A DNA stretch of 64,000 bases, from positions 1,240,001 through 1,304,000 of the forward strand of contig NZ_CP038438.1 of the NCBI RefSeq assembly GCF_004683905.1. Reading direction: 5' to 3'. The first letter of the stretch is position 1; every line of letters begins with the position of its first letter. A model generated the notes under the pieces. It was given only the letters and a program-made list of their open reading frames with translations, ran no database searches and was not told where the DNA came from. The translations under genes and the position numbers were made by a program. Positions 14,835 to 24,470 of the stretch are shown piece by piece. The stretch comes from Pseudomonas fluorescens. Its GTDB lineage: Bacteria; Pseudomonadota; Gammaproteobacteria; Pseudomonadales; Pseudomonadaceae.

Positions 14835-17333
14835 TCAGACTTGTGGTGTATCCGCTGTTTCGGCGGCATCTTCACTGCGATGCAAGGCCACTTGACGAAT
14901 CGACAGGCGAATCTCCGCCGGCAACACGCGTTTGGCCGCGCCTTCGGCCAGTTCTCCGAGCAGTTCGTGGTAGCTCAGCTTACCCGCTTCGTCGCGGCGC
15001 AGCACGTCGAGGTCGAGCAGGGTCTGGATGAAGTGGCGGAACAGGCTCTTGTCGAAGAACTCCGGGGCATTCAGACCGTGGAGGATCGACAGGCGCTGGG
15101 CCATGACCGTGCACAGATCCTCCAGCTCTTCGGCGCTGATGCTGTTCTGGCCGCTGTTGAGCAGCAGGGACACGGTCATGTAGAAGCGCTGCAAGGTCTG
15201 CGCGATGCTTTTCGACAGCAGGGTCAGCAGCACAAAGTGCCGCGAACTTGGCGCCGGACGCATGTACACGTCCTTCTCGAAACGCAGCAGGCCTTGCTCG
15301 ACGAAGGCTTCCAGCCATTGATCGACCACGGCGTCCAGTTCCTCCAGGCTCCAGCGAATGAACAGCTCCGATTGCAAGTACGGATACAGCGCGCGGGTGT
15401 AGCGCAGGATCTGCTCGCGGCTCATGCGCGAGGTGCTCTGGAAGAAGCTCGCCAGCAGCGCCGGCAAGGCGAAGATGTGCAGCACGTTGTTGCGGTAGTA
15501 GGTCATCAGGACGGCGTTCTGCTCGTCCAGATAGAGAATCTTGCCCAGCGCATCGTTCTGCTCGGACAGCAGATCCATGTCCTTCACATGCTCGATCAGC
15601 GCGCGACCATCGCCTTCCGGCAGGGTCGTGTGCGGCGAGTACGGGACTTTGCGCAGCAGCGCCAGATACAGATCCAGCACCCGCGCCATGGCCCGATCGT
15701 CCAGTGCCAGGCGGGTGGTCGAGAGCAGCGCCAGCGCCACCAGATTGACCGGGTTGATCGCCGCTGCTTCGTTCAAGTGCTGCGCGACTTTCTCGCCAAG
15801 GCGGTTGGTGGTCTCGTTGAGCCACGCCGGTTTGTACTGCGGGCCGAGTTCCTGCTGGCGCCAGTCTGGCTGTTCGCTGTCGAGGAATTCCGCGAGTTTG
15901 ATCGGCTCGCCGAAGTTCACAGCGACCTGACCGAAGCGCTGCTTGAGCGCGCCGATGACTTTGAAGATGTCGAAGATCGACTCTTTCTTCTTGCTCGCGC
16001 CACGCAGTTCGCCTAGGTAGGTACGACCTTCCAGCACGCGCTCGTAACCGATGTACACCGGCACGAAAACGATCGGCATCCGCGACGAACGCAGGAAGCT
16101 GCGCATCGTGATCGCGAGCATGCCGGTTTTCGGTTGCAGCATGCGCCCGGTGCGCGAGCGGCCGCCCTCGACGAAGTACTCGACCGGGAAACCTTTGGTG
16201 AACAGGGTGTGCAGGTATTCGTTGAACACCGAGGTGTACAGCGGATTGCCCTTGAACGTGCGGCGCATGAAGAACGCGCCGCCACGGCGCAGCAGGCTGC
16301 CGATCACCGGCATGTTGAGGTTGATCCCGGCGGCGATGTGCGGCGGGGTCAGGCCGTTGCGAAACAGCAGATACGAAAGCAGCAGGTAGTCGATGTGGCT
16401 GCGGTGGCACGGCACGTAGATCACTTCGTGACCCTGGGCGACCTTCTGCACGCCTTCGATGTGGTTGACCTTGATCCCGTCGTAGATCTTGTTCCAGAAC
16501 CAGCTCAGCACCACTTCGAGAAAACGGATCGCGGTGTAGGTGTAGTCCGAGGCGATCTCGTTGCCGTAACGCAGGGCCTGGGCCTTGGCTTTTTCCGGGG
16601 AGATGTTCTCGCGTTCGGCTTCGTCGAGGATCGCTTGCTTGACCAGCGGCTGGTTGAGCAGGCCTTTGACCAGATTACGACGGTGCGAGATGTCCGGGCC
16701 GATGACGGCGGCTTTCAGATTGCGGAAGTGCACGCGCAGGATGCGCTGGGCCATGCGCACGGTGCGTTCGTGGCCCTTGTTGTGCTCGATCAGTTCGCGC
16801 AGGTGGATCGGCGCGGAGAACTGCACGCGGGTCTTGCGCCCGAGGACGATGATGCTCAGCAGCCGACGCAGGCGCCCGGTGACCGCCCAACTGTCGGCGA
16901 ACAGCAGCTTCCACGGGCTGTTTTCGCTGTCCGGCGACTGGCCCCAGAACACGCTGACCGGAATGATCTGCGCGTCTTCGGCAGCGTTCTGGGTCAGGGC
17001 GCTGACCAGACGGGTCAGGGTCGGCGGTGCGCCGCGCTTGTCCTGCCGGCCGAGCCAGTCAGGGTCCGGCGTCAGATAGAAAAACGCCGCCGGTTCGATC
17101 AACGGCCCCACCGACACCGGTAGCACCGGACGCGGCAGACCGGCCTTGGTGCACTCGGTGTCGACCACCGCCAGATCAGTGAGCGATGGATTTTGCAGGA
17201 CGTAGAACACCGGGCGACTGCGGTCGAGGTTGAGGGTGAACGACGACTGGTTGATCGTCTCCGAGCGAACCCAGAGGTACAACAGTCGGCGCAAGGTGCC
17301 AAACACAAGACGGCGGAACGGAGAACGGGTCAT
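14835..17333 (-). CDS. plsB: Glycerol-3-phosphate 1-O-acyltransferase PlsB
   Basis: PlsB catalyses the first step of phospholipid synthesis, acylating sn-glycerol-3-phosphate at position 1 at the inner membrane. At 832 residues it is full length. The catalytic HX4D motif is H310-D315 ([17 protein letters not shown]). Downstream blocks [36 protein letters not shown] and [17 protein letters not shown] are the other acyltransferase motifs. It is divergent from the cold-shock gene across 237 bp, and the same gene is found at this place in P. aeruginosa. Confidence 0.96.
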   Translation of the reverse strand: MTRSPFRRLVFGTLRRLLYLWVRSETINQSSFTLNLDRSRPVFYVLQNPSLTDLAVVDTECTKAGLPRPVLPVSVGPLIEPAAFFYLTPDPDWLGRQDKRGAPPTLTRLVSALTQNAAEDAQIIPVSVFWGQSPDSENSPWKLLFADSWAVTGRLRRLLSIIVLGRKTRVQFSAPIHLRELIEHNKGHERTVRMAQRILRVHFRNLKAAVIGPDISHRRNLVKGLLNQPLVKQAILDEAERENISPEKAKAQALRYGNEIASDYTYTAIRFLEVVLSWFWNKIYDGIKVNHIEGVQKVAQGHEVIYVPCHRSHIDYLLLSYLLFRNGLTPPHIAAGINLNMPVIGSLLRRGGAFFMRRTFKGNPLYTSVFNEYLHTLFTKGFPVEYFVEGGRSRTGRMLQPKTGMLAITMRSFLRSSRMPIVFVPVYIGYERVLEGRTYLGELRGASKKKESIFDIFKVIGALKQRFGQVAVNFGEPIKLAEFLDSEQPDWRQQELGPQYKPAWLNETTNRLGEKVAQHLNEAAAINPVNLVALALLSTTRLALDDRAMARVLDLYLALLRKVPYSPHTTLPEGDGRALIEHVKDMDLLSEQNDALGKILYLDEQNAVLMTYYRNNVLHIFALPALLASFFQSTSRMSREQILRYTRALYPYLQSELFIRWSLEELDAVVDQWLEAFVEQGLLRFEKDVYMRPAPSSRHFVLLTLLSKSIAQTLQRFYMTVSLLLNSGQNSISAEELEDLCTVMAQRLSILHGLNAPEFFDKSLFRHFIQTLLDLDVLRRDEAGKLSYHELLGELAEGAAKRVLPAEIRLSIRQVALHRSEDAAETADTPQV

Positions 17334-17435
17334 ACGGCTTCTGCGTGAGTGAATAAAACCGAGCGTTTGCTCGGGCGGTCGACAGTTTGCCGTATTAGTC
17401 GAAAATCGGCAAAAAAGCGGCGAAGTAATCTCCTG

Positions 17436-17463
17436 TTGAGACTTTTTGCGCCTGTCATATACT
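17436..17463 (+). promoter_or_regulatory. Sigma-70 promoter of the cold-shock gene
   Basis: TTGAGA and TATACT are separated by 16 bp. Start of transcription near 17470 would leave a roughly 100-nt untranslated leader ahead of the cold-shock gene. Long leaders are typical of cold-shock mRNAs that are stabilised or better translated at low temperature. Confidence 0.65.
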
Positions 17464-17570
17464 CGGCAATCTGTCGCCGGGGCCCTTTATGGACGTCGGG
17501 CGCAGGCTGACGTTCCGCAAAGGCTTTCCTGCGAAAAGCCTGTTCAATAATAAAAAAGGAGTATGAACAG

Positions 17571-17780
17571 ATGGCAACACGTGAAACCGGCAATGTGAAG
17601 TGGTTCAACGACGCCAAGGGCTACGGCTTCATTCAGCGCGACGACGGCGTGGACGTGTTCGTGCACTACCGCGCGATTCGCGGTGAAGGGCATCGCTCGC
17701 TGACTGAAGGTCAGCAGGTTGAGTATGCGGTGATTACTGGCGAGAAGGGTTTGCAGGCTGAGGATGTGGTAGGTCTGTAA
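17571..17780 (+). CDS. Cold-shock domain protein (CspA family)
   Basis: A 69-residue single cold-shock domain that binds single-stranded RNA or DNA and acts as an RNA chaperone. Both RNA-binding motifs are visible: KGYGFIQ (RNP1) and VFVHY (RNP2). RNP2 is followed by RAIRGEGHRSL instead of the usual FSAI, so it is a divergent paralogue and not a classic CspA. The ribosome-binding site AAAGGAG and ATG are clear; an out-of-frame ATG lies 8 bp upstream. A long 5' leader and a downstream REP pair frame the gene. Confidence 0.93.
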   Translation: MATRETGNVKWFNDAKGYGFIQRDDGVDVFVHYRAIRGEGHRSLTEGQQVEYAVITGEKGLQAEDVVGL

Positions 17781-17810
17781 CACAACCCTCCAAAACATCC
17801 CAAAACCACT

Positions 17811-17898
17811 GTGGGAGCGGGCTTGCTCGCGAATGCGGTGTATCAGTCGATATCAATAGTGACTGATACACCGCATTCGCGAGCAAGCCCGCTCCCAC
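17811..17898. repeat. REP pair, outward-facing, with long complementary arms
   Basis: GTGGGAGCGGGCTTGCTCGC and its inverted copy are joined by arms (GAATGCGGTGTATCAGTC / GACTGATACACCGCATTC) that extend the palindrome to about 38 bp per side. It lies between the convergent cold-shock gene and the next minus-strand gene. Confidence 0.9.
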
Positions 17899-17921
17899 AT
17901 TTGGATCTGCGTTGACTGTTG

Positions 17922-18299
17922 TTACGCGGTCTTCCAGGTGATCTCTTCTTCACCGTCGGCGCTGATGCGAATCCAGCGATCAGCCGTTTCCTCACCCTCT
18001 TCCTCGACCCACGTGCCCGGTGCGCAACGCACTTCGACGTTCAGCGCGGCAAAGGCTGCACGGGCGCAGGCGATGTCGTCGTCCCATGGGGTCGCATCGC
18101 TTTCCAGGTACAGGCTGTTCCACTTGCCCACGGCTTTCGGCAACCAGGTCACCGGGATGTTGCCGGCCTTGCACTTGTAGGTCTGGCCTTTCTGTACCCA
18201 GTCGCTGCACGGGCCCAGAGCCTCACCGAGCCAGGCGGAAATCGCCTTGTGGTCGACGTCGGCGTCTTTCAGGTAAATCTCGATATCCGGTTGGCGCAT
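17922..18299 (-). CDS. Acidic, tryptophan-rich protein of unknown function
   Basis: I do not recognise a family. The 125-residue product begins MRQPDIEIYLKDADVDHKAI and is acidic, with five or six tryptophans (CSDWVQKG, VTWLPKAVGKWNSLYLES, GTWVEEEGEE, DRWIRISADG). It has three cysteines and no signal peptide. The start has a GAGGAC ribosome-binding site; an upstream frame extension of 24 residues lacks one. It follows rlmA on the same strand after 75 bp and may share its transcript. Codon use is normal for the genome, so this is a resident gene. Confidence 0.78.
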   Translation of the reverse strand: MRQPDIEIYLKDADVDHKAISAWLGEALGPCSDWVQKGQTYKCKAGNIPVTWLPKAVGKWNSLYLESDATPWDDDIACARAAFAALNVEVRCAPGTWVEEEGEETADRWIRISADGEEEITWKTA

Positions 18300-18374
18300 G
18301 GATGTCCTCACTGCGGGTCTGAAAAATCCATTCGCGGATTTAGCCGGCCCCGGGCACTTGCCCGAGACCAAAAG

Positions 18375-19184
18375 TTATTGAAGAACGAAATAATCGTAGC
18401 GCATCGATACGGTGGTCACGAACGGCTCGGCCTGTTCGATCACGGCGGCGCGGCGTTCGGCACTGGCGCGCCAGCCGTGGGGCGTCATCGCCAGCAGGTT
18501 GGCGCGATCCTCGGGCTTGTCCAGCGTCAGTTTGAATTCCAGAGTTTCGCTGTGCGCCAGCGCCATGCCTTCCGGCACCAGGGCCAGATGCTTGTCGTCG
18601 GTGTATTCGCGCACTTCGTCGTACAGACGTTCGCGCAGTTCCATCAGGTGGCCGCTGGTCGGGCCGACCTTCATCAGGCCGCCGCCGACGCTGAGCAGGC
18701 GCTTGGCTTCTGCCCAGTCCAGAGGGCTGAAAACGCTGGCGAGAAACTGGCAACTGCCCGACGCCAATGGCACGCGGGCCATGCTGGCGATCAACCAGGT
18801 GATTGCCGGATTACGCTTGCAGGCGCGTTTGACCGCCTCGCGGGAGATGTCCAGTGCGTAGCCATCGGCGTCCGGCAGGGCATCGGCGATCTGTGCGGTG
18901 TAGTAACCCTCGCCGCAACCGATATCGACCCAGCGTGCCGGCGCATAACTTGCCGCCAGCTCGGCCAGACGCTTGGCCACCGGCGCGTAATGCCCGGCAT
19001 TCAGGAAGTCGCGGCGCGCCTCGACCATCGCCTGATTGTCGCCAGGGTCACGGCTGTTCTTGTGCTGTACCGGCAACAGGTTCAGGTAGCCCTGACGCGC
19101 ACGGTCGAAGCGGTGGCCGGCGGGGCAGACCACGCCGTTGTCGACGCTGTTCAGCGGTTCACTGCAGATCGGGCACGCGAGCAT
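18375..19184 (-). CDS. rlmA: 23S rRNA (guanine745-N1)-methyltransferase RlmA
   Basis: RlmA (RrmA) methylates N1 of G745 (or G748 in some lineages) in 23S rRNA helix 35. The 269-residue protein starts with a zinc-binding module whose ligands are visible at C4, C7, C20 and H24 (ACPICSEPLN ... VVCPAGH). The segment GYLNLLPVQHKNSRDPGDN follows, then a Rossmann methyltransferase domain with the SAM motif WVDIGCGEGYYT. Its ATG overlaps the dapE stop by one base, so translation is probably coupled. G745 versus G748 specificity cannot be told from sequence alone. Confidence 0.92.
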   Translation of the reverse strand: MLACPICSEPLNSVDNGVVCPAGHRFDRARQGYLNLLPVQHKNSRDPGDNQAMVEARRDFLNAGHYAPVAKRLAELAASYAPARWVDIGCGEGYYTAQIADALPDADGYALDISREAVKRACKRNPAITWLIASMARVPLASGSCQFLASVFSPLDWAEAKRLLSVGGGLMKVGPTSGHLMELRERLYDEVREYTDDKHLALVPEGMALAHSETLEFKLTLDKPEDRANLLAMTPHGWRASAERRAAVIEQAEPFVTTVSMRYDYFVLQ

Positions 19185-20335
19185 CAGGCGAGCAACTTGA
19201 TCAGAGTCTGGTAATAAATCTCGGTCAGTACGTCAAGATCGGCCGCCAGCACACGCTCGTTGACCTGGTGAATGGTCGCGTTGACCGGGCCCAGCTCAAC
19301 CACTTGCGTACCCATGGTCGCGATGAAACGGCCATCGGAAGTGCCGCCGCTGGTCGACGCCTTGGTCTCGCGGCCGGTGATGTCCTTGATGCTCGACGAC
19401 ACCGCGTCGAGCAGCGCGCCCGGCTCGGTGAGGAACGGCAGGCCGGACAGCGCCCAGTCGATGTGCCAGTCCAGATCGTGTTTGTCGAGGATGTCGGCCA
19501 CGCGTTTCTGCAGGCCTTCGACGGTGGATTCAGTGGAGAAGCGGAAGTTGAACACCGCCACCAGATCACCCGGGATCACGTTGGTCGCGCCGGTGCCCGA
19601 GTTGAGGTTGGAAATCTGGAAACTGGTCGGCGGGAAGAAATCGTTGCCATGATCCCAGTGCTCGGCGGCCAGTTCGGCCAAGGCCGGGGCGGCGAGGTGG
19701 ATCGGGTTCTTCGCCAGATGCGGGTAGGCCACGTGACCCTGCACACCGCGCACGGTGAGCTTGGCGCCCAGCGAGCCGCGACGACCGTTTTTCACCACGT
19801 CACCGACCAGCGTGGTGCTCGACGGTTCGCCGACGATGCACCAGTCCAGACGCTCCTTGCGCGCCACCAGACGTTCCACCACAGCCTTGGTGCCGTGGTG
19901 CGCCGGGCCTTCTTCGTCGCTGGTGATCAGGAACGCGACCTTGCCCTTGTGGTTCGGGTAGTCGGCGACAAAGCGCTCGGCGGCCACGGTCATCGACGCC
20001 AGGCTGCCTTTCATGTCCGCCGCGCCGCGACCGCAGAGCATGCCGTGTTCATCGATCACCGCGTTGAACGGGTCGATCTGCCAGGCGGTCACCGGACCGG
20101 TCGGCACCACGTCGGTGTGGCCGGCGAAGCACAGCACCGGGCCGTCGTCATTGCCGTGGGTGGCCCAGAAATTGTCCACGTCCTCGATGCGCATCGGCTC
20201 CAGGGTGAAACCGGCATCGCCCAGGCGCTGCATCATCTGCTTCTGGCAATCGGCGTCGACCGGCGTCACGGACGGACGGCGGATCAGGTCGATGGCGAGT
20301 TGGAGGGTCGGCGAAAGGTCGGCGTGGGCCGTCAT
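19184..20335 (-). CDS. dapE: Succinyl-diaminopimelate desuccinylase DapE
   Basis: DapE hydrolyses N-succinyl-LL-diaminopimelate to LL-DAP in the lysine and peptidoglycan precursor pathway. The 383-residue M20 metallohydrolase shows the dizinc motifs [27 protein letters not shown] and the catalytic [16 protein letters not shown]. The ATG used here ([13 protein letters not shown]) has a GGAG site; an in-frame ATG six codons earlier is less well placed. DapD and DapC, which act just before it, are encoded 6 and 11 kb away. It overlaps rlmA by one base. Confidence 0.96.
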   Translation of the reverse strand: MTAHADLSPTLQLAIDLIRRPSVTPVDADCQKQMMQRLGDAGFTLEPMRIEDVDNFWATHGNDDGPVLCFAGHTDVVPTGPVTAWQIDPFNAVIDEHGMLCGRGAADMKGSLASMTVAAERFVADYPNHKGKVAFLITSDEEGPAHHGTKAVVERLVARKERLDWCIVGEPSSTTLVGDVVKNGRRGSLGAKLTVRGVQGHVAYPHLAKNPIHLAAPALAELAAEHWDHGNDFFPPTSFQISNLNSGTGATNVIPGDLVAVFNFRFSTESTVEGLQKRVADILDKHDLDWHIDWALSGLPFLTEPGALLDAVSSSIKDITGRETKASTSGGTSDGRFIATMGTQVVELGPVNATIHQVNERVLAADLDVLTEIYYQTLIKLLA

Positions 20336-20373
20336 GGAAAACTCCGGAGTCATGAATGTGGGCGCGGACTGAC

Positions 20374-20463
20374 TGTAGGAGTGAGCCTGCTCGCGATTGC
20401 AGTGTGTCAGTCAACTTAAACATTGATTGTTACAACGCAATCGCGAGCAGGCTCACTCCTACA
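20374..20463. repeat. REP pair, outward-facing (GTAGGAGTGAG family)
   Basis: TGTAGGAGTGAGCCTGCTCG and its inverted copy are separated by an arm pair (CGATTGCAGTG / CAACGCAATCG, imperfect) and an AT-rich centre. It lies upstream of dapE, behind the co-directional glucan synthase gene. The core is identical to one of the two core types in the 11-12 kb tandem array. Confidence 0.9.
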
Positions 20464-20575
20464 GGGGATGGTGTCCGGTCAGTCAGACCGTGTATCCCGC
20501 CAAGCCCTGCAAAATGGCGGTTATCTTAAAGCAAAACGGCGACCATTGGCCGCCGTTTAGTGGATCAAAGAGGAA

Positions 20576-23167
20576 TTAGACGACAGGCGCCGGTTCAGGC
20601 GCTGTCGCAGGTTTTGGCAGCGACGAGAGGAACGCCATGATCAGCGCGGCCAGGTATGGCAGCGACTGCACCAGCAGCATCGCCACCCAGAAGCGCATGT
20701 CGTTGCTCGGAATGCCCTGCACCAGGTAGATCCCCAGCGCCGCGCCCCACAACAGCAGCATGATGAACAGCTCTTCCCGCGCTTCGGAAATCGCCACCCA
20801 GAAACCATGGTTGTCGGCGTTTTTCGGCGTGCGGAAGAACGGAATGCTGCTGGTGAAGAAGCCGTACAGCACCGCTTTGGCGATGGTGTGCGACAACGCC
20901 AGGCCGGCCAGTGCCGCGCAGAACGCATCCTTGAGGTTCACGCCCACGGCGCGACGGTAGAGGAAGATGATCTTGCCGACCTTGAACACGAACAGCGCCA
21001 ATGGCGGGATTGCGAAAATCAGCAGCGGCGGATCGACCCGTTGCGGCACGATGATCATCGCCGCCGACCACAGCAGGGCGCCGACGGTGAAGAAGATGTT
21101 CATGCCGTCCGCGACCCATGGCAGCCAGCCCGCGAGGAAGTGGTAACGCTGGCCACGGGTCAGCTCGGTGTCCTTGCCGCGCAGCAGGCTGCGGGTGTGG
21201 CGCTTGATGATCTGGATTGCGCCGTAGGCCCAGCGGAAACGCTGCTTCTTGAAGTCGATAAACGTATCCGGCATCAGACCCTTGCCGTAGCTGTCGTGGT
21301 AATACGCCGCCGACAGGCCTTTTTCGAACACGCGCAGACCGAGTTCGGCGTCTTCACAGATGCACCAATCGGCCCAGCCCAGCTCTTCCAGAACCGAACG
21401 CCGGGTCATGGTCATGGTGCCGTGCTGGATGATCGCGTCGCGGTCGTTACGGGTGACCATGCCGATGTGGAAGAAGCCTTTGTATTCGGCGTAGCAGAGC
21501 TTCTTGAAGGTGCTTTCGTTCTGGTCGCGGTAATCCTGCGGCGACTGCACCACAGCGATTTTCGGATCGGCGAAGTGCGGCACCATGTGCTTGAGCCAGT
21601 TCGGATGCACGCAGTAGTCGGAGTCGATCACCGCGATCACTTCGGCGTCCTTGGCGGTGTGCGGAATCAGGTAGTTCAGCGCACCGCCCTTGAACCCGGC
21701 CAATGGCGCAACGTGGAAGAACTTGAAGCGCGGGCCGAGGGTGGCGCAGTAGTCGCGCACCGGTTCCCAGACGGCCGGGTCTTTGGTGTTGTTGTCGATG
21801 ATCAGGACTTCGTAGTCCGGGTAATCGAGGGCGGCCAGGGCATCGAGGGTCTGTTTGACCATCTCCGGCGGCTCGTTGTAGCAAGGGACGTGGATCGAGA
21901 CTTTTGGTCTGTAGTCCGAATCGCCCACCACCGGCAGGAATTCACGCCGGCGCTTGTGGGTCCAGACCGCTTCGGCCAGTTCATGCGCTTCGGTCAGCAA
22001 CACGATGAACACCCCGAGCGCACCCAGTGCCAGGAGGAAACCCACCGTCAGGCTGAACCACGTGCTGTATTGCTGGCTGTAGTCGTAACCGATCCACACC
22101 AGCACCGAACCGCAAAGGAACGCGATAAAGGTCAGGAAGGTGCGGCCACGCTGGCGCAGGGCCGAGCCGTCGATCATCAGCAGGGTCAGCGACAGCAGCG
22201 CCAGCACCACCGAACCGATGGCCAGCACGCGCCATTGCGGGATGGCGACCACCGGGCCTTCGAAGTTGAATTTCTGTTGGCGGGCGGCATTGAACACGCC
22301 CCAGTAGGCGCCCACTGAACCTTCGTCACTGGCCTTCCACGGCTGGTCGAACGCTTCGATCACGAAGTAGTTGAAGCCTTGGCGGTTGAGTTTGTTGACC
22401 AGCGTACGCAGATAGATAGCCTGATCCGCCGGCGACGCGTCGGCGCCACCGCGCATGCGCCCGTTGCTCGGCCAGCCGACTTCGGACAGCAGCAGCGGCT
22501 TTTTCGGGAACAGCTTTTTCAGGTCACGGGCGCGGTCGAAGACGAACTGTCCGGCCTTGTCCACGGGGATGAATTCCCAGTACGGCAGCACGTGCGCAGC
22601 GATCAGGTCGACGTGCTTGGCCAGTTCCGGGTGTTCTTCCCAGACGTGCCACTGCTCGGAGGTGGTCACCGGCACTTTCACCGCTGCGCGTACGCGATCC
22701 AGCAGCACGCTCAGTTGCTCGGCAGTGATTTCCTTGCGGAAGATCGCCTCGTTACCGACCACCACACGAACCACGCTGCGTGAGGTGTTGGCCAGTTCGA
22801 TGGCGCGCTGGATCTCGCGCTCGTTGCGTTCCTGATCGGGGCTGATCCAGATCCCGAGGGTCACGCGCAGACCGAATTCTTCCGCCAGTTTCGGGATGTC
22901 CTGCAGCGAACCGTCGACCGAGTAGATGCGGATGTTGTCCGTCAGCTTGCTCATGATCTCCAGGTCACGGCGCATTTCGTCGTCAGTCGGATACTGATCC
23001 TTCTGTGGGAATTGGCCCTGCTGGAATGGCGAATAAGAGAAACCGGAGATCTGCTCCGGCCAGTTGGGCGCGGAGACCGGGCGATTGATCAGCGCCCAGA
23101 AACCGGTGAACAGGGCGGCGATTGCCAGAACCACCACCAGGTTGAGACCAAATTTACGCGATGACAT
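20576..23167 (-). CDS. ndvB: NdvB-like GH17-GT2 glucan synthase, membrane protein
   Basis: An 863-residue inner-membrane protein combining two enzymes. After an N-terminal membrane anchor (residues 8-28) comes a periplasmic GH17 glycoside hydrolase or transglycosylase domain. Its putative acid/base E140 (VVVGNEAIF) and nucleophile E229 (LLLSEVGWPSNG) are intact. After two or three membrane helices follows a processive GT2 domain with VPCYNEPPEMV, VIAVIDSDYCVHP, CICEDAELGLR and QRFRWAYGAIQ, then C-terminal helices. This layout matches P. aeruginosa NdvB, which makes cyclic beta-(1,3)-glucans linked to biofilm tolerance. The symbol is by architecture, not proven orthology. A TTG 18 bp upstream is a weaker alternative start. 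Confidence 0.85.
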   Translation of the reverse strand: MSSRKFGLNLVVVLAIAALFTGFWALINRPVSAPNWPEQISGFSYSPFQQGQFPQKDQYPTDDEMRRDLEIMSKLTDNIRIYSVDGSLQDIPKLAEEFGLRVTLGIWISPDQERNEREIQRAIELANTSRSVVRVVVGNEAIFRKEITAEQLSVLLDRVRAAVKVPVTTSEQWHVWEEHPELAKHVDLIAAHVLPYWEFIPVDKAGQFVFDRARDLKKLFPKKPLLLSEVGWPSNGRMRGGADASPADQAIYLRTLVNKLNRQGFNYFVIEAFDQPWKASDEGSVGAYWGVFNAARQQKFNFEGPVVAIPQWRVLAIGSVVLALLSLTLLMIDGSALRQRGRTFLTFIAFLCGSVLVWIGYDYSQQYSTWFSLTVGFLLALGALGVFIVLLTEAHELAEAVWTHKRRREFLPVVGDSDYRPKVSIHVPCYNEPPEMVKQTLDALAALDYPDYEVLIIDNNTKDPAVWEPVRDYCATLGPRFKFFHVAPLAGFKGGALNYLIPHTAKDAEVIAVIDSDYCVHPNWLKHMVPHFADPKIAVVQSPQDYRDQNESTFKKLCYAEYKGFFHIGMVTRNDRDAIIQHGTMTMTRRSVLEELGWADWCICEDAELGLRVFEKGLSAAYYHDSYGKGLMPDTFIDFKKQRFRWAYGAIQIIKRHTRSLLRGKDTELTRGQRYHFLAGWLPWVADGMNIFFTVGALLWSAAMIIVPQRVDPPLLIFAIPPLALFVFKVGKIIFLYRRAVGVNLKDAFCAALAGLALSHTIAKAVLYGFFTSSIPFFRTPKNADNHGFWVAISEAREELFIMLLLWGAALGIYLVQGIPSNDMRFWVAMLLVQSLPYLAALIMAFLSSLPKPATAPEPAPVV

Positions 23168-23364
23168 AGCTATTTCGGGTTCCAAAGGCTGTGGAACGAA
23201 GGAACGGATCGGCTTACGCCAAAAGGGCGCGAATCCTACACCGGCAGTTCACTGCTCGTACACCGGGCAGGAAAATGCCCGACATTGGGCAGTCCAACCT
23301 GATTTAAGTTCTTTAGTAACAGCTTGTAAGAGAAAACTTTGTTATTCAGTTATAGCAATTCCCC

Positions 23365-23455
23365 GTGGCGAGGGAGCTTGCTCCCGCCGGACTGCGAAGC
23401 AGTCCGCTTTTCAAGGGCCGCTTCGCGACCCGGCGGGAGCAAGCTCCCTCGCCAC
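23365..23455. repeat. REP pair, outward-facing (GTGGCGAGGGAG family)
   Basis: GTGGCGAGGGAGCTTGCTCC and its exact inverted copy face outward around a partly paired centre (GACTGCGAAGCAGTC). It lies between the divergent glucan synthase and tcdA genes. This is a separate REP family, present once as a pair in this window. Confidence 0.9.
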
Positions 23456-23523
23456 AAGGATTGCGCAAAACGGCGGCGTTCACCGTTCATAGCGTCAAAG
23501 ATGCTCTTGTCCGCCGACGGCCC

Positions 23524-23529
23524 TATAAT
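23524..23529 (+). promoter_or_regulatory. -10 element of tcdA
   Basis: A consensus TATAAT lies 27 bp upstream of the tcdA ATG. No convincing -35 hexamer is seen at the usual distance, so the promoter may be activator-dependent or extended in another way. Confidence 0.45.
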
Positions 23530-23555
23530 GCGCGCCGGTTTTTGGGGTAATGGTC

Positions 23556-24368
23556 ATGAGTACAGAAGATCCGCGGTTTGCAGGCATCGCCCGTTTGTAT
23601 GGCATCGAGGGCCTCGAGCGCCTGCGTGCGGCCCATGTGGCGATTGTCGGCGTCGGTGGCGTCGGTTCCTGGGCGGCGGAAGCCATGGCCCGCTGTGGCG
23701 TCGGCGAGATTTCGCTGTTCGACCTCGACGACGTCTGCGTCAGCAACGCCAACCGCCAGTTGCACGCGCTGGACAGTACCGTCGGCAGACCCAAGGTCGA
23801 AGTGATGGCCGAGCGCCTGCGCGGGATCAATCCGGATTGCACCGTGCACGCGGTGGCGGATTTCGTCACCCGCGACACCATGGCCGAATACATCACGCCG
23901 AACATCGATTGCGTGATCGACTGCATCGACGCGGTCAACGCCAAGGCTGCACTGATCGCCTGGTGCAAGCGCCGCAAGATCCAGATCATTACCACCGGCG
24001 GTGCGGGTGGGCAGATCGATCCGACGCTGATTCAGGTCTGCGACCTCAACCGCACGTTCAACGATCCATTGGCCTCGAAAGTGCGTTCGACGTTGCGCCG
24101 CGACTATGGCTTCTCGCGTACCGTGACTCGCCATTACAGCGTGCCGTGTGTGTTCTCCACCGAACAACTGCGCTATCCGAAACCGGACGGCAGCATCTGT
24201 TTGCAGAAGAGTTTTGTCGGCGACGGGGTGAAGCTCGACTGCGCCGGCGGGTTTGGCGCGGTGATGATGGTCACGGCGACGTTCGGCATGGTCGCGGCGA
24301 CCAAGGCTGTGGATAAGATTGTGGCGGGTGTGCGGCGGCCAGCGGATCGGGTGAAGCCTCAGGTTTGA
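23556..24368 (+). CDS. tcdA: tRNA threonylcarbamoyladenosine dehydratase TcdA
   Basis: TcdA (CsdL) is an E1-like, ATP-dependent enzyme that cyclises t6A37 to ct6A in tRNA. The 270-residue protein has the nucleotide-binding loop GVGGVGSW starting at residue 32, the acidic segment LFDLDDVCVSNANRQLHALD and a THIF/UBA-type body with IITTGGAGGQIDPT. Two in-frame ATGs lie 6 bp apart; the second is better spaced from GGGG. It is convergent with csdE-csdA, whose products supply the sulfur-transfer partners reported for TcdA. Its t6A substrate depends on TsaB at the start of the window. Confidence 0.93.
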   Translation: MSTEDPRFAGIARLYGIEGLERLRAAHVAIVGVGGVGSWAAEAMARCGVGEISLFDLDDVCVSNANRQLHALDSTVGRPKVEVMAERLRGINPDCTVHAVADFVTRDTMAEYITPNIDCVIDCIDAVNAKAALIAWCKRRKIQIITTGGAGGQIDPTLIQVCDLNRTFNDPLASKVRSTLRRDYGFSRTVTRHYSVPCVFSTEQLRYPKPDGSICLQKSFVGDGVKLDCAGGFGAVMMVTATFGMVAATKAVDKIVAGVRRPADRVKPQV

Positions 24369-24387
24369 TTCTGGGGCTGAGGGCCTC

Positions 24388-24452
24388 ATCGCGAGCAGGC
24401 TCACTCCTACAGGGGGACGCATTCCAATTGTAGGAGTGAGCCTGCTCGCGAT
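24388..24452. repeat. REP pair, inward-facing (GTAGGAGTGAG family)
   Basis: ATCGCGAGCAGGCTCACTCC and its inverted copy have their GTAGGA ends facing each other across a 17-bp centre. It lies between the convergent tcdA and csdE 3' ends, where it could stop transcription from both sides. Confidence 0.88.
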
Positions 24453-24470
24453 GGCTGCGAAGCAGCCGCT

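Noticed and set aside
23167..23185. TTG start six codons upstream of the glucan synthase ATG
   Set aside because: It gives no better ribosome-binding site and adds LEPEIA before a normal membrane-anchor N-terminus, so the ATG at 23167 was preferred.
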